From: Kocuria rosea
GTDB lineage: Bacteria; Actinomycetota; Actinomycetes; Actinomycetales; Micrococcaceae
DNA length: 64,000 bases
Reading direction: 5' to 3'
NCBI RefSeq assembly: GCF_023715525.1
Contig: NZ_JAMBOG010000004.1
Span: 124,001 to 188,000, forward strand
Shown here: positions 20,779 through 29,067 of the stretch, piece after piece
Layout of the letters: each line of letters starts with the position of its first letter
Numbering within the stretch: the first letter of the stretch is position 1
Made by a program: the position numbers and the translations under genes
The notes under the pieces: generated by a model
What the model saw: only the letters and a program-made list of their open reading frames with translations
Told to the model about the DNA's origin: nothing
The model's database searches: none

Positions 20779-21486
20779 ATGGACCCCGACCCCCGGCTCA
20801 GCCGCGCCACCCGCTACACGACGCTCGCCGCCGGCACCGAGGCGGTCGCGGACCTGGAGATCAGGCGCTCCCGGTTCCTCGCGGTGCTCCGCCGGGCGGG
20901 CACCGAGGCCGAGGCCCGTGCGCTGGTCGACGAGCTGCGGCGGCGCCACCACGACGCCCGCCACCACTGCTCGGCGTTCGTGCTGGGCCCCGACCGCGAC
21001 GCCCAGCGCTCCTCCGACGACGGCGAGCCCGCGGGCACCGCCGGGATCCCCATGCTCGAGGCGCTCGTGCTGCGCCGCACCGGCACCGACGACCACGGCC
21101 GCGACGTCACGGACCTCTCCGACGTGAGCGCGGTGGTGGTCCGGTGGTTCGGCGGGACCCTGCTGGGGGCGGGCGGGCTCGTCCGGGCCTACTCCGAGGC
21201 CGTCTCCCGGGCCCTCGAGGGCGCACACCTGGTGACCCGGCAGCGGATGCGCCGCTACCGGCTGCCCGTCTCCCACGCGGACGCCGGGCGGGTCGAGAAC
21301 GAGCTGCGCGTCGCCGGCACCACCGTCCTGGGCACCGACTACGGGCCGGCCGGGGCCGAGCTCGGCCTGGCCCTGCCCGACGACGACGACGCGGCCGCCG
21401 CGCTGGCCGCCCGGGTCGCGTCCGTCACCGCCGGCGCGGCACGCCTGCGCCCGGACGGCGTTGACTGGGTGGACCTGCCCCGCTGA
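20779..21486 (+). CDS. YigZ/IMPACT family protein
   Basis: A 235-residue UPF0029 protein. Core motifs are RRSRFLAVLRRAGTEAEA (residues 29-46), HHDARHHCSAFVLG, SSDDGEPAGTAGIPMLEAL and VVVRWFGGTLLGAGGLVRAYSEA. The C-terminal 70 residues form the ferredoxin-like DUF1949 domain. The family is related to eukaryotic IMPACT and is associated with translation, but its molecular role is not settled. A TAGAGT box 7 nt before ATG 20779 suggests a short or absent leader. It diverges from coaE and converges on rpsA. Confidence 0.92.
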   Translation: MDPDPRLSRATRYTTLAAGTEAVADLEIRRSRFLAVLRRAGTEAEARALVDELRRRHHDARHHCSAFVLGPDRDAQRSSDDGEPAGTAGIPMLEALVLRRTGTDDHGRDVTDLSDVSAVVVRWFGGTLLGAGGLVRAYSEAVSRALEGAHLVTRQRMRRYRLPVSHADAGRVENELRVAGTTVLGTDYGPAGAELGLALPDDDDAAAALAARVASVTAGAARLRPDGVDWVDLPR

Positions 21487-21499
21487 TCCGCGCCGCGCG

Positions 21500-21543
21500 G
21501 ACGACGACGGCCCCCACCCGGTCGGGTGGGGGCCGTCGTCGTC
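21500..21543. terminator. Bidirectional hairpin, 20-bp stem
   Basis: The arm 21500-21519 (GACGACGACGGCCCCCACCC) pairs perfectly with 21524-21543 around the tetraloop GGTC. It sits between the convergent yigZ and rpsA genes and should stop both. Confidence 0.85.
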
Positions 21544-21581
21544 AGTGCAGTGCGGAACTGCCTACCGGGTGCTCAGAGGGC

Positions 21582-23048
21582 TCAGGCGCCGGTGAGCTTC
21601 TCGCGCAGCGCGGCCAGGGCCTCGTCGGAGGCCAGGGTGCCGGCGTCGGCGGCCGGGGCCTCGGAGGAGTAGCTGGTCGGAGCCGCGGACGAGGAGGAGG
21701 ACGAGGTGGTGCCGCCGGCAGCGGCCTCGGCGTCCTCGGCCAGCGACTTGCGGACCTGCTCCTTGTGGGCCTCCCAGCGGGCCTGGGCGTCGGCGTACTG
21801 CTGCTCCCACGCGGCGCGCTTGTCCTCGTAGCCCTCGATCCACTCGTTGGTCTCGGGATCGAAGCCCTCGGGGTACTTGTAGTTGCCCTGCTCGTCGTAC
21901 TCGGCGGCCATGCCGTACTGGGCCGGGTCGAACTCGGTGGAGTCCGGGTCCACGCCCTCGTTGGCCTGCTTGAGGGACAGCGAGATGCGGCGGCGGTCCA
22001 GGTCGATGTCGATGACCTTGACGAACAGCTCGTCGCCCACGGAGACGACCTGCTCGGCCATGTCCACGTGGCGCTGGGCCAGCTCGGAGATGTGCACCAG
22101 GCCCTCGATGCCGTCCTCGACGCGCACGAACGCACCGAAGGGCACCAGCTTGGTGACCTTGCCCGGCACGACCTGCCCGAGGGCGTGGGTGCGGGCGAAC
22201 AGCTGCCACGGGTCCTCCTGGGTCGCCTTCAGCGACAGGGAGACGCGCTCGCGGTCCATGTCGACGTCCAGGACCTCGACGGTGACCTCCTGGCCGACCT
22301 CGACGACCTCGGACGGGTGGTCGATGTGCTTCCAGGACAGCTCGGAGACGTGCACCAGGCCGTCGACGCCGCCCAGGTCCACGAAGGCACCGAAGTTGAC
22401 GATCGAGGAGACCGTGCCCGTGCGGACCTGGCCCTTCTCGAGCTTGTGCAGGAAGTTGGAGCGGACCTCGGACTGGGTCTGCTCGAGCCAGGCACGGCGG
22501 GACAGGACCACGTTGTTGCGGTTCTTGTCCAGCTCGATGATCTTCGCCTCGATCTGCTGGCCGATGTACGGCGCGAGGTCGCGCACGCGGCGCATCTCGA
22601 CGAGGGAGGCGGGCAGGAAGCCGCGGAGGCCGATGTCGAGGATGAGGCCGCCCTTGACGACCTCGATGACGGTGCCGGTGACGACGCCGTCGTCCTCCTT
22701 GATCTTCTCGATGTCGCCCCAGGCGCGCTCGTACTGAGCCCGCTTCTTGGACAGGATCAGGCGGCCTTCCTTGTCCTCCTTGGTGAGGACCAGAGCCTCG
22801 ACCTCATCACCCACGGTCACGACCTCGTCCGGGTCGACATCGTGCTTGATGGAGAGCTCGCGGGACGGGATGACGCCCTCGGTCTTGTAGCCGATGTCGA
22901 GAAGGACCTCGTCGCGGTCGACCTTGACGACGGTGCCCTCGACGAGGTCGCCGTCGTTGAAGTACTTGATGGTCGCGTCGACGGCGGCGAGGAACTCCTC
23001 CTCGGATCCGATGTCGTTGACGGCGACCTGCGGGGTGGTGGTGGTCAT
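21582..23048 (-). CDS. rpsA: 30S ribosomal protein S1
   Basis: A 488-residue S1 protein with four S1 RNA-binding domains at about residues 35-105, 122-188, 208-277 and 294-363, each with the G-x-V pattern (for example VEGTVVKVDRDEVLLDIG and RTGTVSSIVNFGAFVDLGG). The C-terminal 110 residues are acidic and Ser/Ala-rich, as in other Actinobacteria, and lack the fifth and sixth domains of E. coli S1. The start ATG 23048 is followed by MTTTTPQVAVNDIGSEEEF. A strong promoter (TTGACC, 17 bp, TACACT) lies about 120 bp upstream and the leader contains a hairpin. Confidence 0.98.
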   Translation of the reverse strand: MTTTTPQVAVNDIGSEEEFLAAVDATIKYFNDGDLVEGTVVKVDRDEVLLDIGYKTEGVIPSRELSIKHDVDPDEVVTVGDEVEALVLTKEDKEGRLILSKKRAQYERAWGDIEKIKEDDGVVTGTVIEVVKGGLILDIGLRGFLPASLVEMRRVRDLAPYIGQQIEAKIIELDKNRNNVVLSRRAWLEQTQSEVRSNFLHKLEKGQVRTGTVSSIVNFGAFVDLGGVDGLVHVSELSWKHIDHPSEVVEVGQEVTVEVLDVDMDRERVSLSLKATQEDPWQLFARTHALGQVVPGKVTKLVPFGAFVRVEDGIEGLVHISELAQRHVDMAEQVVSVGDELFVKVIDIDLDRRRISLSLKQANEGVDPDSTEFDPAQYGMAAEYDEQGNYKYPEGFDPETNEWIEGYEDKRAAWEQQYADAQARWEAHKEQVRKSLAEDAEAAAGGTTSSSSSSAAPTSYSSEAPAADAGTLASDEALAALREKLTGA

Positions 23049-23084
23049 GTAGTAGGGGCTCCGATGTGGATAGTTTTTGATCAG

Positions 23085-23124
23085 TCGGAACGGAGAATGT
23101 CCGGCCGGACCGCGGCCGTTCCGA
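23085..23124 (-). promoter_or_regulatory. Hairpin in the rpsA 5' leader
   Basis: TCGGAACGG (23085-23093) pairs with CCGTTCCGA (23116-23124), and the enclosed sequence contains the palindrome TCCGGCCGGA. The structure is inside the roughly 115-nt untranslated leader of rpsA, about 37 nt before the start codon. S1 is autogenously controlled in other bacteria; a similar role here is a guess. Confidence 0.45.
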
Positions 23125-23165
23125 AGGATTGCTGGACAGGGCGCGTGCAGAACACGCACCCGGTA

Positions 23166-23194
23166 AGTGTACGGACGGGACAAAACCGGGTCAA
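23166..23194 (-). promoter_or_regulatory. rpsA promoter (-35 TTGACC, -10 TACACT)
   Basis: Minus-strand TTGACC at 23189-23194 and TACACT at 23166-23171 are separated by exactly 17 bp, a near-consensus primary sigma promoter. Transcription would begin near 23160, giving a leader of about 110 nt. Confidence 0.75.
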
Positions 23195-23220
23195 CACGCG
23201 TGCGCCCGCCCGGGGTGCGC

Positions 23221-24627
23221 TCAGAACTGTGTCACGCCGTAGGGCGCCGTGGGGGTCTCCATGAAGTCCTGCAGGTCCCGCAGCGCGTCGTCGTCGCGGG
23301 CGACGATCAGCCCGGCCTGCGCCAGGGTGCTCGCCTTGACCGCGCCGAGGTAGAGGGAGCCCAGCACGTCCGCGCGCATCGCGACGTCGGCCCCCTCCGG
23401 CAGCTCCACGGCGGGCACCGACCGCCCGGCGGCGTCGTCGGGGGTGCGGGGGCGGTCGGCCACCCGCTCCACCACGGGCCGCCCGCTCGTGGTGTCGAGG
23501 GCCCAGATCCCGTCGGCGTAGCCCATCGCGTCCACGAGCGAGAGCACGATCCGCCCGCGGGGGGTGTACGGGCGGGCCTCGAGCGCGGCGGCGGGGTCGA
23601 GGACGCGCAGCCAGATCTTGTCGAACTCGGCCGTGACCCGGTACTTGGCGCGGTCGACCATGGCCCACACGAGCGGGTCCTCGACGGGGGCGCGGCCGAA
23701 GCGGACCTGGTCCACGAGGTCCAGGGAGGTCACGAACTCCCACAGCGCGATCGACACGTCGGGGCTCGCCCCGACCAGGTCGAGCACGGTCAGCGTCAGC
23801 GGGTAGGACGTGTTGGCCTCGAACCGGTAGGTCACGTAGCCGTCGGGTGCCATGGCGTCGTCGTAGTGCACCGCGCAGCGGACCTCCGGGTCCGACTTCT
23901 GCGCGTTGATGGCGTACTCCCCCGTGTACTCCCGCCAGTGGTAGGAGACGCGGCTGACCGACCCGTGCGACGTCTCGTGGAAGCGCTGGAACAGCCGCGG
24001 CGCGAGCGCCCGCACGGCCTCGTGGTCGGCCATCTCCACGCTGCCCACGGTGGGGGCCTTGAGCTGCAGCCGGGTGGTGGCGTCCACCTGGACCTCCCGG
24101 TTGAAGGTCGCCGCCCCGAAGCCGAACCGCCCGTAGATCGTGGCCTCGGTCGCGGTCAGCAGCGCCACCGGGTAGCCGTCCTGCCGGGCGCGGTCGAGGT
24201 CCGCGGTCATCAGCCGGCGCAGCAGCCCCCGCCGGCTGTGCGTGGGCCGGACCGTGACCTCGGAGATCAGCCGGGCGGGCAGCAGCCGGCCGCGGCCCAC
24301 GTTGAGGGAGCCCTCCCACGAGGCGAACGTGGCCACGGGCCGGTGCGTGGGCAGCGCCGCGGCCGGGACCGCGCGGGGGTAGGCCCCCCGCAGCCGCACC
24401 TGCTCGGCGTGCATCCACGCCAAGGTGTGCTCGAGGGTCTCCTCGGTGGGCTCCGACTGGTGGAAGCCCTGCCGGATGGCCCGCACCCACTCCGCGGCGG
24501 CCCGGTTGTGCGCGAGCCCGCCGGGGCCGACCCCGAATTGCGCGAACGTGTAGTCGTGCCCGCCGGCCGAGCAGGACCCGGTCACCGTGCCGGGCGCGGT
24601 CGGTGCGGTGCTGGGCTGCTCGTCCAT
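23221..24627 (-). CDS. Eis-like GNAT N-acetyltransferase
   Basis: A 468-residue protein of the Eis (enhanced intracellular survival) type, built from two GNAT domains and a C-terminal sterol-carrier-like domain. Residues around 120-150 (LISEVTVRPTHSRRGLLRRL) hold the acetyl-CoA motif V-x-P-x-x-R/S-R-x-G-L-x-x-x-L. EATIYGRFGFGAAT is the second family marker. The protein ends in Phe, as Eis proteins do, whose terminal carboxylate takes part in catalysis. About 60 extra residues precede the family core. GAGGG precedes ATG 24627. Mycobacterial Eis acetylates aminoglycosides and host proteins; the substrate here is unknown. It lies 56 bp downstream of polA. Confidence 0.88.
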   Translation of the reverse strand: MDEQPSTAPTAPGTVTGSCSAGGHDYTFAQFGVGPGGLAHNRAAAEWVRAIRQGFHQSEPTEETLEHTLAWMHAEQVRLRGAYPRAVPAAALPTHRPVATFASWEGSLNVGRGRLLPARLISEVTVRPTHSRRGLLRRLMTADLDRARQDGYPVALLTATEATIYGRFGFGAATFNREVQVDATTRLQLKAPTVGSVEMADHEAVRALAPRLFQRFHETSHGSVSRVSYHWREYTGEYAINAQKSDPEVRCAVHYDDAMAPDGYVTYRFEANTSYPLTLTVLDLVGASPDVSIALWEFVTSLDLVDQVRFGRAPVEDPLVWAMVDRAKYRVTAEFDKIWLRVLDPAAALEARPYTPRGRIVLSLVDAMGYADGIWALDTTSGRPVVERVADRPRTPDDAAGRSVPAVELPEGADVAMRADVLGSLYLGAVKASTLAQAGLIVARDDDALRDLQDFMETPTAPYGVTQF

Positions 24628-24683
24628 GGGGTTCCCTCGTTCGTCGGTCGGTCGCGGCGCCGGGGCCCGGGGCCCGGGGCAGG

Positions 24684-27575
24684 TCAGTGCGCGGCCTCGT
24701 GCCAGGAGCGGCCCGCGCCCACGTTGACCTCGAGCGGCACGGTCAGCTCGGCCGCCCCGCCCATCTCCTCGCGCAGCACCCGCTCCACGGGCTCCCGCTC
24801 CCCGGCGGCCACCTCGACCACGAGCTCGTCGTGGACCTGCAGCAGCACGCGCGAGCCCAGGGACTCCTCACGGAAGCGGCGGTCGACGCCGAGCATGGCC
24901 TTCTTGATGATGTCCGCGGCCGAGCCCTGGATCGGGGCGTTGAGGGCGGCCCGCTCCGCCACCGAGCGCAGCTGGCGGTTGTCGCTGGAGAGCTCCGGCA
25001 GGTACCGGCGGCGGCCGTCGATGGTGGCGGTGTAGCCGTTGCGGCGGGCCTCCTCCACGACCCCGCGCAGGTAGTCGCGCACCGCGCCGAAGCGGGTGAA
25101 GTAGTCGCTCATCAGCGTGCGGGCCTCGTCCACCGGGATCCCCAGCTGCCGGGACAGCCCGAAGGAGCTCAGCCCGTAGACCAGGCCGTAGCTCATGGCC
25201 TTGACCTTGGAGCGCATCTCGGAGGTGACCTCCTGCGGGGCGACGCCGAAGATCTTGGCGCCCACGAACCGGTGCAGGTCCTCCCCGTGGCGGAAGGCCT
25301 CGATGAGCGCCTCGTCCCCGGACAGGTGCGCCATGATGCGCATCTCGATCTGGGAGTAGTCGGCGGTCAGCAGCCCCTCGTAGCGCCGCCCCTCCGCCGG
25401 GGCGCCCACCACGAACAGGGCGCGGATCCGCCGCCCCTCCTCCGTGCGCACGGGGATGTTCTGCAGGTTGGGGTTGGTGGAGGACAGCCGGCCGGTCGCG
25501 GCGACGTTCTGCATGTAGGTGGTGTGCACCCGCCCGTCCTCGGCGATGGCCTTCTGCAGCCCCTCGACCGTCTGGCGCAGCTTGTTGGCGTCGCGGTACG
25601 CGAGCAGGTTCGCGAGGAAGCGGTGGCCCCGGGAGTCGGGGTCGGTGCGCAGCAGCAGCTCGGCCACGGCGTCGGCGTCGGTGGTGTAGCCGGACTTGAT
25701 CTTCTTGGTCCTCGGCAGGCCCAGCTCCTCGAACATCACCTGCTGCAGCTGCTTGGTGGAGCCGAGGTTGATCGGCTCGCCGATCTGGGCGAGCGCCTGC
25801 TCCTTGGCCTGCTCGATCACCCGGGCGAAGTCGTCGAGCAGCGTCTGGACCCCCTCGGCGTCCACGGCGATGCCGGCGAGCTCCATCCGGCCCAGCACGG
25901 CGGCCAGCGGCAGCTCGAGGTCCTCGAGCAGGGAGGTCTGCTGCGTCTCCGCCAGCTTGGCCAGCAGGTGCTCGGAGAGCTGGACGGTGGCGACCGCCAG
26001 CTCCGCCTCCCACCGCAGCGCGGCCGGGGCGGGCCAGGAGGGGCCCTCCAGGGACAGCTCCTGCTGGCCGTCCGCCGGCGGGGCCTCCGCCGCCGGGGGC
26101 GCCACCGCGAGGCCCAGCTGGTCCTCGAGCAGGGCCGCGAGCTCGTAGCCGCGGCGCGCCGGCTGCAGCAGGTACGCCGAGAGCTGCGGGTCGTCGACGA
26201 CGCCCTCCAGCCGCAGCCCGCGCACGGCCAGGGACTTCCAGACGTCCTTGAGCCCGACCACGACCTTGGCGCGCCCGGCGTCCGCGAGCCAGCGCTCCAG
26301 CGCGGCCTCGAGCGCGGCGTCCGCGGCCGAGAGGTCCAGGAACGCGGCGGACGGGGCCTGTCCGCCGCGGGCCAGGACCACCCCGGACAGCTCGCGGGCG
26401 CCGGGGACCAGGGCGTCGTCGTCACGGTGCAGGGCGCGCAGGACGACCGGGCCCTGCTCGGCGGCCAGCCACTGCTCCAGCTCCTCGGCGGTGCCGGGGC
26501 GCTGCACCTCCCCCAGGCCGAGGTCGGCGGGGGCCGCGCTCGCCTCCTCCGGGCGGCCGAACGCGTCGAAGACCCGCCCGCGCAGGCCCTCGCCGAACTC
26601 CAGGTCGTCGAAGACCTCCCCCACGGCCTCGGCGTCGGGCACGGGCAGGGTCGCGTCGGCGAGCTCGATCCCCAGGTCGAGGTCGGTCACCAGGCGGTTG
26701 AGCCGGCGGTTGCGCTCGACGTCCGCGCGGTGCTCCCGCAGCGCCTCGCCCTTCTTGCCCTTGATGCTGTCCGCGTGCCCCAGCAGCGAGGCGACGTCCC
26801 CGTAGGCGAGGATCCACTTGGCCGCGAAGCCGGCCCCGACGCCCGGCACGCCCGGGAGGTTGTCGGCCTGCTCGCCGGTGAGCGCGGCGAGGTCCGGGTA
26901 GTGCCGCGGCGGGACCTTGTACTTGTCCACCACGGCGGCGGCGTCCATGTGCTTGAGGTCGGACGGGGTGCGTCCCGGGTAGACGACGGTGACGTGCTCG
27001 TCGATCATCTGGAAGGCGTCCCGGTCCCCGGAGAAGACGAGGACCTCGAAGTCCTGCTCCGCCCCGCGGCGGGCCAGGGTGGCCAGGACGTCGTCGGCCT
27101 CGTGGCCCTCCGCGGTGACCACCGGCACCCCGAGGGCGTCGAGGATCCGCCGGATCTGCGGGATCTGCCCCTGGAACGCCTCGGGCGTCTCGTCGCGCCC
27201 GCCCTTGTAGTCCGCGTACTCCTGCGAGCGCAGGGTGGGACCGGCCAGGTCGAAGGACACCACCAGGTGCGTGGGGCGCTGCTCGCGCACGAGCTTCACC
27301 AGCGTGTTGAGGAATCCGTAGACGGCCTCGGTGTGCCGGCCGTCGGAGGTCACGAACGCCGGGCCGCCGCCGTACTCCGCGGCCCGGGACAGGGCGAAGA
27401 ACGCGCGGAAGGCCAGGGAGTGGCCGTCGACCAGCAGCAGCTTCCGCTCGGGCCGGGAGACCGGCCGGGGGATCTCGACGTCGACCGGGCTGCCGGTCTC
27501 CGTCCCGACGGTCACGGTGCGGACGGCGGTCTCGGGGCTCGCGTCGGTCTGCGTCTGCTGCGTCGTTGTGCTCAC
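24684..27575 (-). CDS. polA: DNA polymerase I
   Basis: About 963 residues. An N-terminal 5'-3' exonuclease (LLLVDGHSLAFRAFFAL, then GHEADDVLATLA and FSGDRDAFQM) is followed by a degenerate 3'-5' exonuclease-like domain without recognisable proofreading acidic residues, as in other Actinobacteria. The polymerase domain has motif A TADYSQIEMRIMAHLSGD, motif B RSKVKAMSYGLVYGLSSFG and motif C LLQVHDELVVEV. GTG 27575 (VSTTTQQ) is preferred: a TAGGAT -10 box lies 7 nt before it, and the alternative ATG at 27584 overlaps that box. It acts in Okazaki fragment maturation and repair. The ANTAR gene is just upstream. Confidence 0.97.
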   Translation of the reverse strand: MSTTTQQTQTDASPETAVRTVTVGTETGSPVDVEIPRPVSRPERKLLLVDGHSLAFRAFFALSRAAEYGGGPAFVTSDGRHTEAVYGFLNTLVKLVREQRPTHLVVSFDLAGPTLRSQEYADYKGGRDETPEAFQGQIPQIRRILDALGVPVVTAEGHEADDVLATLARRGAEQDFEVLVFSGDRDAFQMIDEHVTVVYPGRTPSDLKHMDAAAVVDKYKVPPRHYPDLAALTGEQADNLPGVPGVGAGFAAKWILAYGDVASLLGHADSIKGKKGEALREHRADVERNRRLNRLVTDLDLGIELADATLPVPDAEAVGEVFDDLEFGEGLRGRVFDAFGRPEEASAAPADLGLGEVQRPGTAEELEQWLAAEQGPVVLRALHRDDDALVPGARELSGVVLARGGQAPSAAFLDLSAADAALEAALERWLADAGRAKVVVGLKDVWKSLAVRGLRLEGVVDDPQLSAYLLQPARRGYELAALLEDQLGLAVAPPAAEAPPADGQQELSLEGPSWPAPAALRWEAELAVATVQLSEHLLAKLAETQQTSLLEDLELPLAAVLGRMELAGIAVDAEGVQTLLDDFARVIEQAKEQALAQIGEPINLGSTKQLQQVMFEELGLPRTKKIKSGYTTDADAVAELLLRTDPDSRGHRFLANLLAYRDANKLRQTVEGLQKAIAEDGRVHTTYMQNVAATGRLSSTNPNLQNIPVRTEEGRRIRALFVVGAPAEGRRYEGLLTADYSQIEMRIMAHLSGDEALIEAFRHGEDLHRFVGAKIFGVAPQEVTSEMRSKVKAMSYGLVYGLSSFGLSRQLGIPVDEARTLMSDYFTRFGAVRDYLRGVVEEARRNGYTATIDGRRRYLPELSSDNRQLRSVAERAALNAPIQGSAADIIKKAMLGVDRRFREESLGSRVLLQVHDELVVEVAAGEREPVERVLREEMGGAAELTVPLEVNVGAGRSWHEAAH

Positions 27576-27637
27576 GGACCCCATCCTAGGGCCCGTCCCG
27601 GACGCCCGCGGGGCAGGCCCGGCTCAGGAGGCCCGGT

Positions 27638-28297
27638 TCAGGAGACCTGGTTGATGATGGCCTCGGCGACCTCGCGCATGGACAGCCGCCGGTCCATCGA
27701 GGTCTTCTGGATCCAGCGGAACGCCTCGGGCTCCGTCAGGCCCATCTTGGTGGTGAGCAGGGACTTCGCCCGCTCCACGAGCTTGCGGGTCGCGAACTGC
27801 TCCTTCATGTCGGAGACCTCCCGCTCGAGGGCGGTGATCTCCTCGAACCGGGAGATGGCGATCTCGATGGCGGGGACGACGTCGTCGACCGTGAAGGGCT
27901 TGACCACGTAGGCCATGGCCCCCGCCTCGCGGGCCCGCTCGACGAGCTCGCGCTGGCTGAAGGCCGTGAGCAGCACGACCGGGGCGATCCGCTCCGAGGC
28001 GATCTGCTCGGCCGCGGTGATCCCGTCCAGGACGGGCATCTTCACGTCCATCAGCACGAGGTCCGGGCGGTGCTCGCGGGCCAGCTCGACGGCGCGCTGG
28101 CCGTTGTCGGCCTCCGCGACGACGTCGTAGCCCGCCTCGCCGAGCATCTCGACGATGTCCAGGCGGATCAGGGCCTCGTCCTCGGCGACCACCACGCGCC
28201 GCGCCCGGCGCAGGGCGGAGCCGGCGGCCTCCGCGGGGGCGGTGCCGCCCCGGACCTCGGTGTCCTCCGCCGGGGAGGGGTTCGGCTGCTCCGTCAC
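27638..28297 (-). CDS. ANTAR-domain response regulator (PdtaR-like)
   Basis: A 219-residue two-domain regulator. The receiver domain (residues 33-150) has the acidic pair AEDE, phosphoacceptor Asp84 in LVLMDVKMPVLDG, LLTAFS and YVVKPF. A coiled linker leads to a C-terminal ANTAR RNA-binding domain (ERAKSLLTTKMGLTEPEAFRWIQ, then SMREVAEAII). ANTAR proteins prevent transcription termination by binding paired hairpins in nascent RNA. In M. tuberculosis the PdtaS/PdtaR pair has this form; the kinase gene is not in the window. The start is GTG 28297 with AAGGAG 7 nt upstream. Confidence 0.93.
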   Translation of the reverse strand: MTEQPNPSPAEDTEVRGGTAPAEAAGSALRRARRVVVAEDEALIRLDIVEMLGEAGYDVVAEADNGQRAVELAREHRPDLVLMDVKMPVLDGITAAEQIASERIAPVVLLTAFSQRELVERAREAGAMAYVVKPFTVDDVVPAIEIAISRFEEITALEREVSDMKEQFATRKLVERAKSLLTTKMGLTEPEAFRWIQKTSMDRRLSMREVAEAIINQVS

Positions 28298-28476
28298 GCT
28301 GACTCCTTGACTGGTGGAACCACGGGTCCCCGCGGCGGGGTGGGCCGCGGGGGGTCGGCACGCGCGCGCCGGTGCCCGGCACCGCGCGCCCCGTCCGTGG
28401 TCCCAGCCTATAACTGTTGTACAGTGGTCGAGCGCAGGAGCCGCCCCGTCCGTCCCGACGTGGACTGCGACCAGCG

Positions 28477-28558
28477 GCCCAAGTGGCGGAATTGGCAGAC
28501 GCGCCGCACTCAAAATGCGGTTCTTCACGGAGTGTGGGTTCGAGTCCCACCTTGGGCA
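28477..28558 (+). tRNA. tRNA-Leu (anticodon CAA)
   Basis: Acceptor GCCCAAG pairs with CTTGGGC. The anticodon arm CCGCA-CTCAAAA-TGCGG gives CAA, which decodes TTG. The variable arm is long, as for class II tRNA-Leu, and the T arm is GTGGG-TTCGAGT-CCCAC. Discriminator A; CCA is not encoded. A terminator follows. An upstream TACAGT (28419-28424) could be the -10 box. Confidence 0.97.
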
Positions 28559-28564
28559 CGAGCA

Positions 28565-28589
28565 CCCCGGACCCCGGTCCGGGGTTTTT
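28565..28589 (+). terminator. Intrinsic terminator of tRNA-Leu
   Basis: CCCCGGAC (28565-28572) pairs with GTCCGGGG (28577-28584) around loop CCCG and is followed by TTTTT. This is the only hairpin in the window with a full U-tract on the expected strand. It may also serve the convergent thioesterase gene. Confidence 0.9.
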
Positions 28590-28597
28590 CCGTGCCC

Positions 28598-29053
28598 TCA
28601 GCCCGCCGGGCGCTCCCGGACGAGGTTCGTCACCCGTGCCGTGGACAGCCGCCAGCCGGCGTCGTCGGTCACGACGACCTCGTGCACGGTCAGGGTCGAG
28701 CCCAGGTGCAGCGCGGTGCACGTGCCCGTCACCGTGCCGGCGGCGACCCCGCGCTGGTGCGTCGCGTTGATGTCCACGCCCACGGCGTAGCGCGCCGGGC
28801 CGGCGTGCACGCTCGCCGCCGTGGAGGCGAGCGTCTCCGCGAGCACGCAGTGCGCTCCCCCGTGCAGGAGCCCGCCGGGCTGGGTGTTGGGCTCCACGGG
28901 CATGGTCGCGACCGCCCGCCCGGGCGTGAGCTCCGTGAACCGGATGCCCATCGCCCGGGCGAGCCCGCCGATCCCGTGGCCGGGGAAGCTCGCGTGCAGC
29001 TCCTCGGGCACGCCGTGCTCGCGCAGCTCCCGCGCGTGCTCCTCCGGGGTCAT
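28598..29053 (-). CDS. PaaI/YdiI-type hotdog-fold thioesterase
   Basis: A 151-residue single hotdog domain. MGIRFTELTPGRAVATMPV (residues 35-53) and PGGLLHGGAHCVLAETLAS carry the family's active-site region, the HGG motif with the usual acidic residue downstream (AET). YAVGVDINATHQRG is the central strand. These enzymes hydrolyse acyl-CoA thioesters such as phenylacetyl-CoA or DHNA-CoA. ATG 29053 lies 14 nt past the pyk stop, so the two genes are cotranscribed. Substrate unknown. Confidence 0.92.
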   Translation of the reverse strand: MTPEEHARELREHGVPEELHASFPGHGIGGLARAMGIRFTELTPGRAVATMPVEPNTQPGGLLHGGAHCVLAETLASTAASVHAGPARYAVGVDINATHQRGVAAGTVTGTCTALHLGSTLTVHEVVVTDDAGWRLSTARVTNLVRERPAG

Positions 29054-29067
29054 GCCCGCACCGCCGC

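Noticed and set aside
27576-27584. ATG 27584 as the polA start
   Set aside because: It overlaps a TAGGAT -10 box that places a leaderless start at GTG 27575, which gives a normal N-terminus.
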